Position numbers and translations under genes: made by a program
Part shown: piece by piece, positions 21,939 to 34,021 of the stretch
How the letters are laid out: each line of letters starts with the position of its first letter
Numbering within the stretch: the stretch's first letter is position 1
Notes under the pieces: generated by a model
What the model was told of the DNA's origin: nothing
The model's input: the letters and a program-made list of their open reading frames with translations, nothing else
Database searches by the model: none
Origin: Vitrella brassicaformis
Taxonomy: Eukaryota > Sar > Vitrellaceae
Direction of reading: 5' to 3'
DNA length: 64,000 nucleotides
Assembly (NCBI GenBank): GCA_001179505.1
Contig: CDMY01001028.1
Location: 1 to 64,000, forward strand

Positions 21939-24900
21939 ATCCCTTCCGATTCGATCCCCGCACGTGAGTCGTAATATTTTATCTCGGTCGGCCACAGATG
22001 TGAATGTCTGTATGCGTGCAGGGGAGTGTCACAGGTCCATGTGGGCTACTACCCGATTGGATGAGGGTGAGCGGCAGTGCAGTATCTGAATCCAACGGTG
22101 TAGTTTCTGTAGAGTGTACGTAATGCTCACATGCAGTGTCGCTCTTCTTTTGCGACGGGCCGTGTGTGTGAGAAGGTTGTCGCTTGTCAGTAGAAAAACC
22201 CAAACAGGCCAACAGTAGAAAAACCGAAACCGAAAACCGAACAGGCTGGCAGAACCGTTTCGGTTCCGTCCCTCTATTTCGTTATTTCTTCCGACTAGCC
22301 GAGGAGGCGCAACCGGGAGGGCGTGCCGACTCAACACGGATGGACACTTCCTCCCTCTCACCTCCTCGACTGTTCTGTCGGACCGGGGCCTTTTGATTCA
22401 AGACTTCTGTGGTGTGTCGGCACTGGACTGTCTCGGCTGCATCTACCTGTCGGCAGCTGATCTGCCGTCACTGTTCTGTGCGACTGGGCTGTCGCTGAGC
22501 TGGGATATGGGAGCAGCAGCAAGATGTATACCACGCATTCCAGCCCGTGAGCCACCCAAAGGGAGGCTGTAGCGTAGACAAAAGGACTGCCTAATGACCA
22601 CAGACTATCGTGGCCTTAACAAGTCGTGCGACCAATAAGGAGAACGAGAGGCATCATTCACAATGTCCACATACACTGTACCTACCACGTCCACACACAC
22701 ATCCATGCACGAACACATACACACATGCACAGCTTGACGGGGCCTCAGGGGTCGTGCGAGGGAAGACAGTCAAGGGGCGAGGCCGAAGGACGACAGGCGT
22801 GCGGATCCACACATGTCGGATGGATGCGCCAGGCGGGTTGGTCGGTCGGCCCGATATCGACCAAAGGCCGGGGAGGCTGGGCTGCAAAGCCGCCGTCATC
22901 TGTCGGGGTGGTAGTGTGAGAGCGTTGCCGTCAGTCCGTGGCTAGCCCAGGGGAAGCGGGGCTGATACGGGTGAGTGAGACGGACCCTCATATGCTCGGG
23001 ACGGATGGCCAGGCAGGTCGGTTGCCGGTGGCTTGAATGAGAGCCTTGCCGGTAGGCCGATAGCCTGGGAGGCGGCGCCGCAGGTGCCGCCGACGTCCGT
23101 TGAGCGGTGCTGAGAGGAACGTGGCCGTCTGTCTTCAGCTGGCGTGCCTGCCGACTGGGTGACCCGATACATACACAGACAGACAGACAGGCGGGGGCGA
23201 GATCAGGTAGCTAGGGCCAGGGAATGCCTCAGACAGGACAGACAGATAGTCAGGACGTATGCAAGACAGGGAGGGTTGGTCTGTGGCAGGCATGTGACCC
23301 TTCTCTCTCTGCGAGGACGGATCCGTTGAGCATACCTTCCACGTCGAATTGGACGAAGACTCGACCGCTGATCCATCCACAATATCATCAATTCACCGCC
23401 AAGACCACTCACCCATAGCCATCTGGACAGCTATCATTCTCCACGTGACGTGGTGTGTAGTGTGGAATGCACATCCCGAATGAGGAGGAGGACGCACAGC
23501 ATAGCTAGCAGCGGACTCGTCCCTGTGACGTGACGGATGGACACTCAATGGGGAGTGGGTCGGAAGGAGAGGCCTTGGGCAGTGGTTGAAGGGACGATCC
23601 CGAGCGAACGGATATGGTGCCGCCATCTGAAGAGGACAGCACACCGACAAAGGACAGGGAGGGACAGACAGTGAAGGGGATGAGTGAGGCGAGTGCGCCG
23701 CGAGGCGGGCAGGGCCAGTCGAGCGAGAGCGCTTGCCGATTGTGCGTGTGGGAAGAGCGATACGTGTACGTACCTCTGGCGAGGCTGCGATAGCCCGAGG
23801 AGGCGTGTGTCATCTTCTCGACCCAACACGGCGACTCGTGACGCACATCTGACGGACAGAAGGGATAGAACTATCAGATCGGCGAAAAATTTGGGGTGGA
23901 AATCGGGCCTCCCTGACCTATTTACCCATGTGCACATTCGGTCGCGCGGTGACACTTGTCTCTTTGCGCAAGTCCATCCAGAGTCGCATCCAGACAAGGA
24001 GAGTGGCAGGAGATCAGGCGAAAGACGCTTACGAAGTTGTGGTGCAAGTCTGTCTCGCACATGCGCTTGCTCTATGTGCAATGTTCGCATCGCTTGAACG
24101 CTTGTATCTTTGCTTGAGACTCAGGAGGAACTTCGTCGCCCTTTCGTGTCTTCACTCAATAAAATCCTGCACAATCCAAGACAAACACAGACGCGACAAA
24201 GGTGCACGGATGAGCCGAAAGAAAGATGGAGGATTCAGGACGAATGGGTCTGTCTCCCACCGTCCACCTCCCTTTGTTTCACGGAGATGCAGAGATGCCG
24301 TTTTTCCGAAGCACCAAAGTGGCATGTGGAGAACAGGAGGAGAGCTCCTTCTGTGTTCATTCGAACGAGCATTTTATGCTTGAATTTCGGGTCGCTGCTT
24401 GATTGCTTGGGGCGGCAGATCCCGCACCTTGTGTGCTTCCCACCTCAGATGCGCAAGAAGAACGGATTCCACGGAAGAAGACAGCTGTCCGTCAAAATGT
24501 GGTAACAAACCCTCAACCCCACAGCGGGATAGTGACCAGGGTTCAACTTACGAACCGCTGCACGTGCGACAGCACTTCCCCGTCGGTAACTGGTGCGCTG
24601 GGCCGCCAGCAGATTCTGCACAATGGCGGCCAATGCGCACCATCGCGAGAGAGTCAGAGGGTTTAATTGAAGTATGGATCACATGATGGATCAGGACAAG
24701 GAAATAAAGCGAAAGGGGACATATGTGCTGCATCTGTTCAGCCGCATTCGGACCTACAGTCTCTGCCCAGTGTGCACGATCCGCGATAATGGCTATTTGG
24801 CAGGCAGGATGATGCCCCCGGGGCAACGGCCGGACGGGCCTCTGGTGCAACTCCAGGAACAGGGACAAGAGGACCTGCACATTCGAGTTGGATGAGTACC

Positions 24901-25346
24901 GGTAGGTTCACCCTGTACTGAGCGAAGGTAAAATCAATTCGTTTAAAACCGATGGTTTTTATTCTTTACGAGTAAGAGTTCTCTTTGCTCTCAGTAATGA
25001 GTCACACATCAATTACTTGGGTCGCGACAGAAGGGTCGTTGCCGACAGAGGACGCTTAGTTGTTGACAGAGTCGGATTGCAAGAGAAGCAATTCTTCTAC
25101 AAGAGATGCAATTCTCACCGATTTTTACAACCGACAGATTTAGGACAGAGACGTTAATCAGCAAAGCCGGAGGGCAACTTTGCTGAGGGGCTGTTGCTAG
25201 AGCGGGGGCCTTTCCACCCTCGTTGATTGCAGGGGGTGGGTGGGTGGGCGTGCCTGGGTAGGTAGCGAAGGCTTTGATCGTTGCTGTCAATAGTTTAGAT
25301 GCGAACATGTAATCGACCGTCCCAGCGCATGGACACACGGACAATC
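21939..25346. other. About 3.4 kb without a supported gene
   Basis: Open frames occur on both strands but none has a splice chain, signal or domain. Visible structure: AAACCGAAACCGAAAACCG facing TTTCGGTTCC (22196-22270), CA-rich runs (22690-22735), CAGA runs (23170-23190) and an AT-rich patch with inverted repeat AAAACC-GAT-GGTTTT (24945-24959), unusual for this GC-rich window. Confidence 0.5.
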
Positions 25347-26210
25347 TTACCCTAACCACCATAGTTTGCTGTAGGCCGTCTTCTCCTTGGCCAGAGTTTC
25401 TACCCCACTTTCGCCAATGCCCACCTTCACAACAACTGGCAGCAAGACCTTCCCATCTAGATGCGCTCGCCCATGAACAAACAGAACAAGTGGGACACGT
25501 GCGTTTTATCCATCGAGCAATGCATCACTCTCATCATCTCTCACTCACCAGAAGAAGTCTTGAGCTTGTCCTTGGGGAAGCCAAAGGGTGTCTCGAGGTG
25601 CTCTATATACACACAAAACAAATGATGCAATAGAGACATGCACTCGCTCAAAAACACAAACCGAGAGACATGTCGGCAAACACAACAAGCCCTGCGGTGC
25701 CGCTGGCTGAATGCCTGAGACGCCACATGCAGGTTGAGATGCAGTGCCATCTCAACACCGGATCATGTCATGATTGTCATCTTCTACCTGATCTGATATT
25801 TCTCTCCAGCGGCGGCCTCGAACTCGCAGTTCTCGTCAAGATACTCGAGTGCGGACCTGTGCTCGTTCCAAAAGTCGTAGACGTCGAGAACCTGAACGTA
25901 CATACACAGGCGACCCTTCTGCGTACTCGATTGTTCTTTCGTTCGTTGTTGTGCTCACTCTCTTCTGAGGGATGACGTCTTTCAGCACATGGCAGTAGAC
26001 GAATGTCGGCCGACACACCCTCTTGATGGCCTCAACATCCTCCGGGGGGGCCCAAATGAGCGTCATTTTCTCATCTGAGTGGCTCAGACCCGCCATTCGC
26101 ACTGCAAAAGAAGAGGAATGGGCCACTTGCGGGATCAGCACCTCGGCTGCCGAGAGCCCCACCACCAGGGCCAGCAGCACCATCGTCCCAATGCGGCAAG
26201 AGGTCCACAT
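25347..26210 (-). CDS. Secreted protein of about 190 residues, unknown family
   Basis: Five exons join in phase: 26210-25959, 25891-25788, 25714-25662, 25602-25549 and 25456-25347. The start ATG at 26210 gives a signal peptide (MVLLALVVGLSAAEV at residues 10-24); an in-frame ATG at 26375 would bury it, so I prefer 26210. The mature part includes IWAPPEDVEAIKRVC, FWNEHRSALEYLDENCEF, an alternating strand GTAGLVVFADMSL, TPFGFPKDKL and a C-terminal GKVLLPVVVKVGIGESG, ending LWWLG at TAA 25349-25347. Three cysteines follow the signal region. The alternating hydrophobic pattern suggests a small alpha/beta fold. I recognise no family. Confidence 0.68.
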
Positions 26211-27137
26211 TGTGATGTGGTGTATGGCGCCAGCTGGGGGCTTCCCCCAGTCTCCATCCTGGCCGATTCCGGAATGGCACGGAACCGGAAGGGAAGTCGA
26301 ATTAAAGACGCCTACGCAGGACCGAATGTGCGTAGCGTCGATGACAAGACATGGACAGGAAGAACCGCATTTCACGGATCTACAGGATAGTGCTCTCTAG
26401 GCCACGACACCCGATGGCAAATGACTAGCACGATTTCCCTGAGATGCACCTCCCCTGCAGGCGCACACGCGATGCCATGAGGTAGACGAACACTTCATAT
26501 GCACGCCATGCCATGAGGTGTGCTGATCTACCTGTCTTCAGCGTGTAACGGTGTTCACCACATCTAGGGAGCCCGTGCTCACTCGTGAAGGTCGGCAGCA
26601 CACACACGGTGCGTACCTACCACCTGGCTATCCTGGATCTTTGTCCAGTCGCTGCGACTGCGGGCGCCCCTGATCAACATGCATCATGCAGGTCAACCAA
26701 CAATGAGGACGGCTTCACCACGCCAGGTAGGTGTGTTCATATACCACACCTCACACGCCCCTCTTAATTAATCCAGCCTGCCTGCCTGCCTCCATCTATC
26801 CATTGCTGCCCTCCCGCTTGTGTAATTAATGCGGCTGGCTACAGGCCAGTCGTGAACAACACGCAGCCACAGCCAACCAGTCCCCTGACCCCGCAGCGGC
26901 AGCTCCCAGCGGCTCAGATGCAAACAAGGCATGCATCTTTCAACAACACGGACAACCAGCGAGAAGCGAGTTGCGCCGCACCAACGGCGGGCGAGAGAGG
27001 CAAGTTTACGTGGGCAGGAGGGCGAGGAGGATGGCATGGCTGGTGATGGGTCCCCCATGGGCCCGGCCGACGGGCATCGACGGACGAGGGCCGCTGGGGC
27101 GGCAGGGGCGCCGTCGTCAGTCACCGAATTTCTCGAG
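26211..27137. other. Upstream region of the triplicated-domain gene
   Basis: No confident gene. 26930-27170 is a decayed relative of the tail of the repeat unit found downstream (GMAGDGSP here, SMAGGGPP at about 27810), so it looks like an older fourth copy now outside the transcript. Confidence 0.45.
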
Positions 27138-27145
27138 TATATAAG
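27138..27145 (+). promoter_or_regulatory. TATA-like box
   Basis: TATATAAG lies 110 bases upstream of the inferred start codon at 27255, and the matching position of the next repeat unit lacks it. It fits a promoter for the plus-strand gene. Confidence 0.45.
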
Positions 27146-27179
27146 ACACATACATAGACGGGCAGTGGGAGCCACGAGT

Positions 27180-29301
27180 GCACTCGTGTCCTGTATGTAT
27201 TTGTGTGTATGTCTGTGGTTGCGTCAGTGTCTGACGAGCACGAGCACGAGCACGATGGTGAGGACGGCAAGATGGCGGATGGGGATATGGAAAAGGACGG
27301 TAGGCAGGCACCAGGAAGCACCCGATGCATGCCGCTGGTTTTTCCCATACGTACGTGTTGTGTGTGTATGTCAGACGTGGCTATAGAGGCATCACTGGCT
27401 GCTGCTGCTGCTGCTGTTACTGCTGGTCGACATTAATGACGAGTCGGCCACTGCGCAGCTGAACAGTGTGGAGGAGGACTGCCATCGGTCCTTCATGGCC
27501 AAATACCGCCAGCGCATCCATCGGCCAGGAGCTCGCAAAATGGTGTCAGTCACATTCAAGCAGAAGAGACAGCGCAAGGAGGCCGTCGACGTGACCGTTC
27601 CCCTTCCACCCGATGAGATCCAACTGACTGACCATCACGAGGAAGCCCTCCTCTTCGTGGCAATGGCAGCACATGACCAGGAGGCTCAGAAACCGCCACT
27701 TGCCGGTTCCTCTGGCACATGCGGTGGGTCGATCGGCGTATGAGAGTGGCCCTGTAGCAGCGGGCCGGGGAGGGGGAGGCGGGCGTGAGAGAGAGGAGCA
27801 AGACAGCATGGCTGGTGGTGGGCCCCCCATCGCCCGACGGGCATTGCCGACGGCCGCTGCGGCTGCGGCAGGGGCACTGCACCGTCGTCACCAAACCTAC
27901 CGAGTAAAGCACATGGGCGAGTACATACCAGGCGTCAGTCACGAGCATTTATGTATTTGTGTGTATGTCTTGTTGGGATTGCGTCAGTGACCTCTGACAA
28001 GCATGAGGATGGCGTCGGTGGAGAGGAGGGTATGCAGCCAGCAAAGGAAACAAGTATCCATGGCTGGCCTCGTGCACATTGCTCTGTGTCTGTGTCTGTG
28101 TGTGTGTGTGTGCGAGTGTCAGACACGGTGGCCATGGGTGGAGATGCGCAGCTGAACAGCGTGGAGAAAGACTGCCGTCAGTCCTTCATGGACGAATACG
28201 CCGAAGACATCCCCCTCCACTACGCCCACAGCGCCACATTCAAGCACAACACACGCTGCGGTCGACTCGGTGAGGACGCCGTCGACGTGACCATTCACAG
28301 AGACAACCGCGCCATCATCCACCTGACCATCACGAAGAAGCCCTCCTCTTCGTGGCAATGGCAGCACATGACCGCGGCGCTCAAAAACCGCGGTGTCAAT
28401 GTTCCTCTCGCCGACGAGATCCGAAAGAGGGAGCCCAACCGCGGCAGTGTGCGTCGACGTGAGGCAGCCGCTGAGCACGGGGGTGGATCGTCAAAGCAGA
28501 GGCGCCTCACGTATGGGCGGGAGATGGGGGCAGGGGATGTAGCTGGTGCGTCTGGCGATGGTGGGTTGCCGAAACGCCGACGCTCTCAGAGAGCGTCGGC
28601 GAGGGCAGCTGCAGCGGCTTTGAAGTCCATTGCGGCATGTAAGGCAGGCATGTGTGACACATACAGACATGGCCATGTATCTGCAGTTCTTGTCTGCGCC
28701 TCTGTGCCTCTGTGTGGTTGCGTCAGCTCCTCGTGAGCATGAGGGCGATGAAAGCGACGCGACGATGGACGACGCCCCAGATGAGAGTACGTATGGCTGC
28801 TGCACCAATCACATCCTCTGTCGTGTGAATGGTTGTGTGGTGTGGTGCGGTGTGGTGCGGTGTGGCGTGGCGTGTCAGATGTGCCTCGTGGTTGCTCCTC
28901 AGCTGCTGCTGGACCAGGCGCGGCGGCTGCTGCTGCTGCTGCAGCTGCTGCTGTTGCTGCATCATCGGGCTCGGCTGTCGAGTCGTGCAAGCGCGACTTC
29001 ATGCTCATGAGGGCCGACCCCAAGACCATATTCTCACGTCTGCCAGAGGGCGTCAAGACCAGCTTCGCCCTCTGCGGCACCGACCTCGTCACCGTGACTA
29101 TTGGCCCCTTCCAGGATGCGTGTGGTGGCGACTACTACGTGCAGGGCACAGCGACGCCACGCCGGAGGGGCAAGCAGGGGTGGAGCTTTTCCCAGGACCT
29201 CAGGAAGATAGAGCTTTTCCGTCCCCACCCGGAGAGCTACCACTTCATTGAGGGGCCGGGGGGGATACGCATCATCGTGGGCCGGAGGGAGCACGGCCAC
29301 G
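27180..29301 (+). repeat. Three tandem copies of a two-exon unit
   Basis: Copies at about 27180-27723, 27960-28638 and 28690-29301. Each has an intron ending in GCGTCAG, a short acidic exon (SDEHEHEH, SDKHEDGV, REHEGDES), an intron ending GTCAG and a long exon opening with a V-E-x-x-C-x-x-x-F-M motif (SVEEDCHRSFM, SVEKDCRQSFM, AVESCKRDFM). Confidence 0.8.
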
Positions 29302-32300
29302 GTAACGACAACCCAACAGACACAGACGGATGAATCAAGGGGCGGGTGGGGTGGTGTCTGTTGGTTGTGCAGGAGGCGGGGAGGGAGAGCCAGCGGCAAA
29401 GCAAGGCCATGGGGATATAAGAGCTGCTGGTGTGCGTGGCGGCGGTGATCTGCATCCGTTCGCTCGCCCGATGGCGCCGCTGCGCGGTCCCCACCCGCCA
29501 CTCCGACCACCATTCTGCGGTACGCCGACGCACAAACACCAACGACCATCCCATCCCATCCCACCGATGGTTTTCTCTGCTCTCCGTTCGTTTCGTGGAA
29601 AGGTCGGCCCGTGACGAACAGGGCTTGGCCATCCACTGCGGCAGGTCAACCTGCTGCCGATGCAGCTCTCGTTCAGTCTGGTCGAAACGCGGCAGCGTTC
29701 GCCCTCTCAACGCCCCTGGTGCTCGCCCCTCACTGCCGGGACGCCTCGCCAACCTATTGGCAGGTGAGCCGACTGCAGCAGTGGGTGTGTGTGTGGGTGT
29801 GCAGCTGACTGAGTAGACTCTCTGTGTTTGATGTCTGCTGCTGCCTCTCAGGCGGTCGCATCCGTCACAACATGGCTGCGCCGCCTCCCCCACCAGCACC
29901 TGTTCCACCCCTGGATCCCCGCCCTCCAGCCCACTCCGCCCATGATGCGGCCGGCCCCCAGCACTCATTCCCCCATTGCTCCAGCCACCACCGGCAGTGG
30001 ACCAGACAGCACAGCAACAGCCCCGGCCAATAGATCAGCAAGAGGACTACCCGATGAAGGAGGAGCATTCGATAGACGGCCAGCAAGCAGGGGATCCGCA
30101 GCTCCAGAATGACGAGCAGCAGCAGCAGCAGCAAGAGGATCAGCCAATGGACCCCGACGGCCAGCACAAGGCACGGGCAGCAGGGGCGGCAGGGGGTGGC
30201 GATCCGCGCCACCAAGACGAACAGCGGCAGCAGCAGCAGCAGCAGCATCTTGCAATCATAGATGATCACCCAATGGAGCGAGACGAGCAGCATGAGGAGC
30301 GGCCAGCGCTGGACGGTACTGCAGCAGCTGCTGCAGCATCTTCTGCTGCCATTCCCCCCGTCACGCCGTCTGCCGAGCCCCCTCTCGTCAATGTCAACAC
30401 CCACCAGTATGTCGACAATCTGCCAATGGAGCATGTCGGTCCTCCACCGCAGCAGCAGCCTGAGGCAACGATGGACGTCTCGGGCCGTCCACCTAACCCA
30501 CGGCCACACGCTGCTGCTGCTGCTGAGCGGCCAGAGGGCATGTCGTCAGCAGCTCCGGCCCCCCGGCTCTGTCGTCAAAACGGAGCCTGTCGACACGGCA
30601 CCAGCCGACATGAACCAGCACAGCCGTCACGGCGGAACCAACATCGAGCCACAACCACACATCAAGCAGGAGCAGATGGGGGAGGGAGAGGCTGGGCAAC
30701 ATCACCCTCCTCCAGCAGCAGCAGCAGCATCCGAGAGGGTGCAGGGTGCACCGCGGGTCAAGACAGAGACGGGTGCGTCCGGGGCAAACATACGGGATGG
30801 GCGTGGGCCGGAAGGTGCGAGCAGTGTCGGCCATCACCAGGGTGAGGTGGTAGACTTGATGGCCGACGAGGAGGGCGATGAGAGCGGAGGGGGGAGCAAA
30901 GAGTACGTCAACAAGATTCTGCCGATGCTGTCACATGCGGAGCTGGTGGCGGCCCTGGAGAATCAGAGGGCAGCCCTGAAGAACCAGAGGGCACACGCTG
31001 CCCTTGAGGTCGTTGAGGAGGTCAGTGCAGCGAGGTGCAGCGAGCACACCTCCACCCCATCCACTGCAGACATGTGCCATTATCTCGCTCTCCCTCTCTC
31101 TTTCCGTTCGTGTGAGTGATTCAGATGACGTTTGACGGGAGGAGTTTGGCTTCTCTGCGGGAGATGACGGTGTCTGACGTCGTCCGTGAGTTTTACGATG
31201 GTAACCGAAAGGACAGCGCGCGAGTGTTCCATCTCAAGAAGTGGATCGACAAGAGTAGCAGAGTATGCATTCACTCAACCTGACAGCCAGCCAGCCAGAG
31301 AGACAGACAGACAGACAGACACAAGGACCACGTGTGTGCATCAATCAATCAGGGCTGTCTGCGCGTGCCGCTAGCATCGGCATCGGCATCAGCATCAGCA
31401 TCAGCACGCTGACCATATTCCCCAGGTGACATGATATCCCCACTGAACCGACGACACAGGCCACACCGTGCTCCGCTGCTGTGCCTTGTTCGTGTGTCAG
31501 ATTGACCCCATGGCCGAGAGTTTTTCTTTAGCTGCGGGGCAGTCTAGCTGTAGGGCGGTCAAGCGTGGCTACAAGCGTCCGTGGTTGGAGAGGGGAAAGG
31601 TGTGGCTTCATGATTGCTATGATTGATTCGTGTGCTGCGTGCTTCCTGACCGGCCCACCTGCCTGTCTGCCTGCCTGCCTGCCTGTGTGTGTGGTGTGAT
31701 CCCGATTTACTCATGAGCCCACATCAGCCCTTTCGCCATTCACGTAGCGCTGTCTGTGTGCCTCCGTGAATTTAACACAGCTACGTGGAAAAGACGGGTG
31801 GGTGGGTGCAGTCACGATGACGTTGTTGCCGCCCAGTATTGTAGCGTGTGTCGATACCAAACCCAAAGCTCTGTCTGTCTGTCTGTCTGCGGCCATCGGT
31901 CCCTCTCTCATTGCAGATGTCCTGCACGAGTTGCAAACATGCAGCTCGTGCAACCTTGGAGATGGTGGGCGGATGAACGCAGACAGGCACAGACGATGGG
32001 ATGGATGGATGGATGAGTGGCTGAGGCGATCGATTGTTGCCCCTTTCCTCCCCTTCCCCCGTTGCTGCTGGTTGGATGTGAGACACCTCTGTTGCCCATA
32101 CGGTTCTCTCTCTCTCTCTCTCTTCTGTGCTGGCGTGAGTGTGCTGTACTTGATGAATGCGGCTTTCGTTGGTACCTTTCATCCCTTCTCTCTCTCTCCA
32201 GAGCTGCTGCCGCGCCATGCGAGCCGTTTCCACAGATTCGTCCGTGGCGGCTCGCTCCGTGGACGGCGAGAGGGACGAAAGCAAGACAGACAGCCAGATA

Positions 32301-32420
32301 CTAAGAGAGGCGTTCGGCAGAGAGAGCCGCCGCTACAAGGACATGTCAAGAGAGGAAGAGAGAGAGAGAGAGAGTCGGTCGATAGGAGAGAAGATACTCT
32401 GCGATAGGTGGGTACAATAG
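27255..32420 (+). CDS. Nuclear-looking protein: triplicated domain, polyQ, SUMO-type motifs
   Basis: Fourteen exons join in phase to about 1,009 residues: 27255-27299, 27444-27723, 27988-28053, 28123-28638, 28727-28786, 28879-29301, 29373-29429, 29645-29763, 29985-30476, 30553-31020, 31125-31262, 31501-31599, 31917-31964, 32202-32420. Three diverged copies of one unknown domain (SVEKDCRQSFM-type) are followed by polyalanine, a Gln-rich region with repeated DxxPM words, an acidic segment with three psi-K-x-E sites (VKTEPVD, IKQEQM, VKTETG), a paired ALENQRAALKNQRAH helix and a basic, Cys-containing C-terminus (MSCTSCKHAARATLEM). The composition suggests a nuclear regulator. The start is chosen because only the frame MVRTARWRMGIWKRT joins copy 1 in phase; the frame used by later copies meets TAA in copy 1. 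The exon 9 start is the least certain border. Confidence 0.7.
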
Positions 32421-32860
32421 GGCGGATAAATGTAGCACGATCCATCAGATATATAGTTGGCTGTGGATGAGTGAGTGGCGCGTCGATCTGTGGTACGCAC
32501 GGACTCTCTCTTGTTGGACTGACGTTGAACCGACGTTCACCCGGACAACAGTGGCAATGAGCACGAGCGAAGAGGAGCGATTGGATTGAATCATGTGCGA
32601 GACATGTATGGGCACCAGTATCAATCAATTCAAATCGACAACACTCACGCACACACACACGAGCCACACAACACACATGCAGGCATGGATGGATGAGTTC
32701 GTCATGTAGAGCTAGCGCTGCGCTACCTACCCGCCGCCCGCCACTTGGTGGTGGCCGTCCTCCATACGCTCACCTGCCACGACAATCCGTTCATGTATGT
32801 GTCCCGCTGATCTGATTCCTCCCCTTCCGCCCATCTCACTTCCTCCTGCTGCTGCTGCCC
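32421..32860. other. Intergenic between converging genes
   Basis: 440 bases between two convergent stop codons. No structure beyond short CA repeats near 32645-32665. Confidence 0.5.
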
Positions 32861-34021
32861 CTACTTGCTATCGTCCCACTCATCGCCCCACTCGCCATCC
32901 ACGTCTGCACACACACAGGGAAGGCGCCACACACATCCAATTGAGACCCATGCCATGGACACAACACACATACATCCCCCACTGCCGGCCCGCTGGGGCG
33001 GCGGCAGCAGGCTCTGAGTAATCCGATCGCTTGGCCTTGGCGGCGAAGAATGCCCTGCGTCGATATGCGGTGGGGGTCGGTGGGATGATGTGCGGTTTGG
33101 TTGCATACTTGAGTTTGCGTCTCTCTTTGGCCTTCTTGTCAGCCTGCATCTGCTTCATCTCACGCAGCAGCAACTTACTGCATGCAGCCCAGCGCACACA
33201 ACACAAACAAAGAGAGAGACATACCATCAAAGTGCGGTCGCTTTCGCCCTTTTCCGCCCCGTCTGTCTGTCTTCCTTCCCTCAGGCACGCACCTGAGTTT
33301 TGCGTCGGTTGGTGCGATGTCTAGTGCTATGGTGACGTCCTTCTTGGCCTCATCGAAGTCCTTTGACTTCCAGATCGTGCTGGACCAGGTGGGGGTCGAC
33401 GGTGCACCGACGGATTGTCATGGCACGCCGCCTGCATCCATCCACAGACACAACAGACACACATGATGTGGCGTGTTGGCCGTTCTTGTGCCTGCCGACG
33501 GGCATACCTCATTGAGTTTGCAGAGGGTAGCCAGGCGTTTCTGCTGCTTTTCGATGTCACGGTTGGGCGCCATAAAGGAGAGAGACCCCGCTGCCCGCGT
33601 GTAGTGTCGATGCTTGCCCTGTCAGCATCACACCATCACACCAACACACAATAGATGGGTGTATCTTTCTACTTTCGAGTCGCTGTTTTGCCTCTTCTGT
33701 GGTGACAATGGCCGGCGCTGCACACACACACAGACGGGGAATTCACACACACACACACACCACTCACTGCCCCTCACCGCCGTCGCCACCATCCTTGTCC
33801 TCCCCCTGTTGGTTGAGCACCATGTTTGCGCTGGTCTTGCCCAGCTGGCCCATGACAGACGGGGCGGTAGTGGGCCGGCGGTCCTTGAATGGCGCCGATG
33901 CGTCACCCACTGGTGGCTCAGTGATGACGACACACATCCACACTGCACCCAGCAAAACAGCACACGGCAAAGGATGGCTCAATTCAATCAGCACACAGGA
34001 TCTGCACGCCAAGGCAGCCAT
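32861..34021 (-). CDS. Putative TPR-type protein, model incomplete
   Basis: Coding-looking exons on the minus strand include a signal-anchor start at 34021 (CAVLLGAVWMCVVITEPP), EEAKQRLESRK near 33675, IEKQQKRLATLCKLNE at 33510-33570, then 33377-33299 (DFDEAKKDVTIALDIAP) and 33179 to about 33015 (KLLLREMKQMQADKKAKERR), ending DGEWGDEWDDSK at TAG 32861-32863. The piece DEAKKDVTIALDIAPTDAKL followed by a basic helix matches the last TPR repeat and tail of FKBP/TTC4-like co-chaperones. At least one junction does not keep phase, so an exon is missing or the 5' part is a separate gene. Low certainty on extent, moderate on the TPR call. Confidence 0.4.

Noticed and set aside
21940-21965. TTCGATCCCC word resembling a tRNA T-arm
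   Set aside because: The flanking bases do not form the T-stem, and no matching D-arm or anticodon arm lies upstream.
22936-23130. GC-rich structured-looking stretch, possible SRP or RNase P RNA
   Set aside because: Local stems can be drawn, but no diagnostic SRP or RNase P core motif was found.
23545-24505. Open frames on both strands of 110-180 codons
   Set aside because: Cys/Arg/Ser-rich readings without introns, signals or conserved motifs in a region with no other gene evidence.
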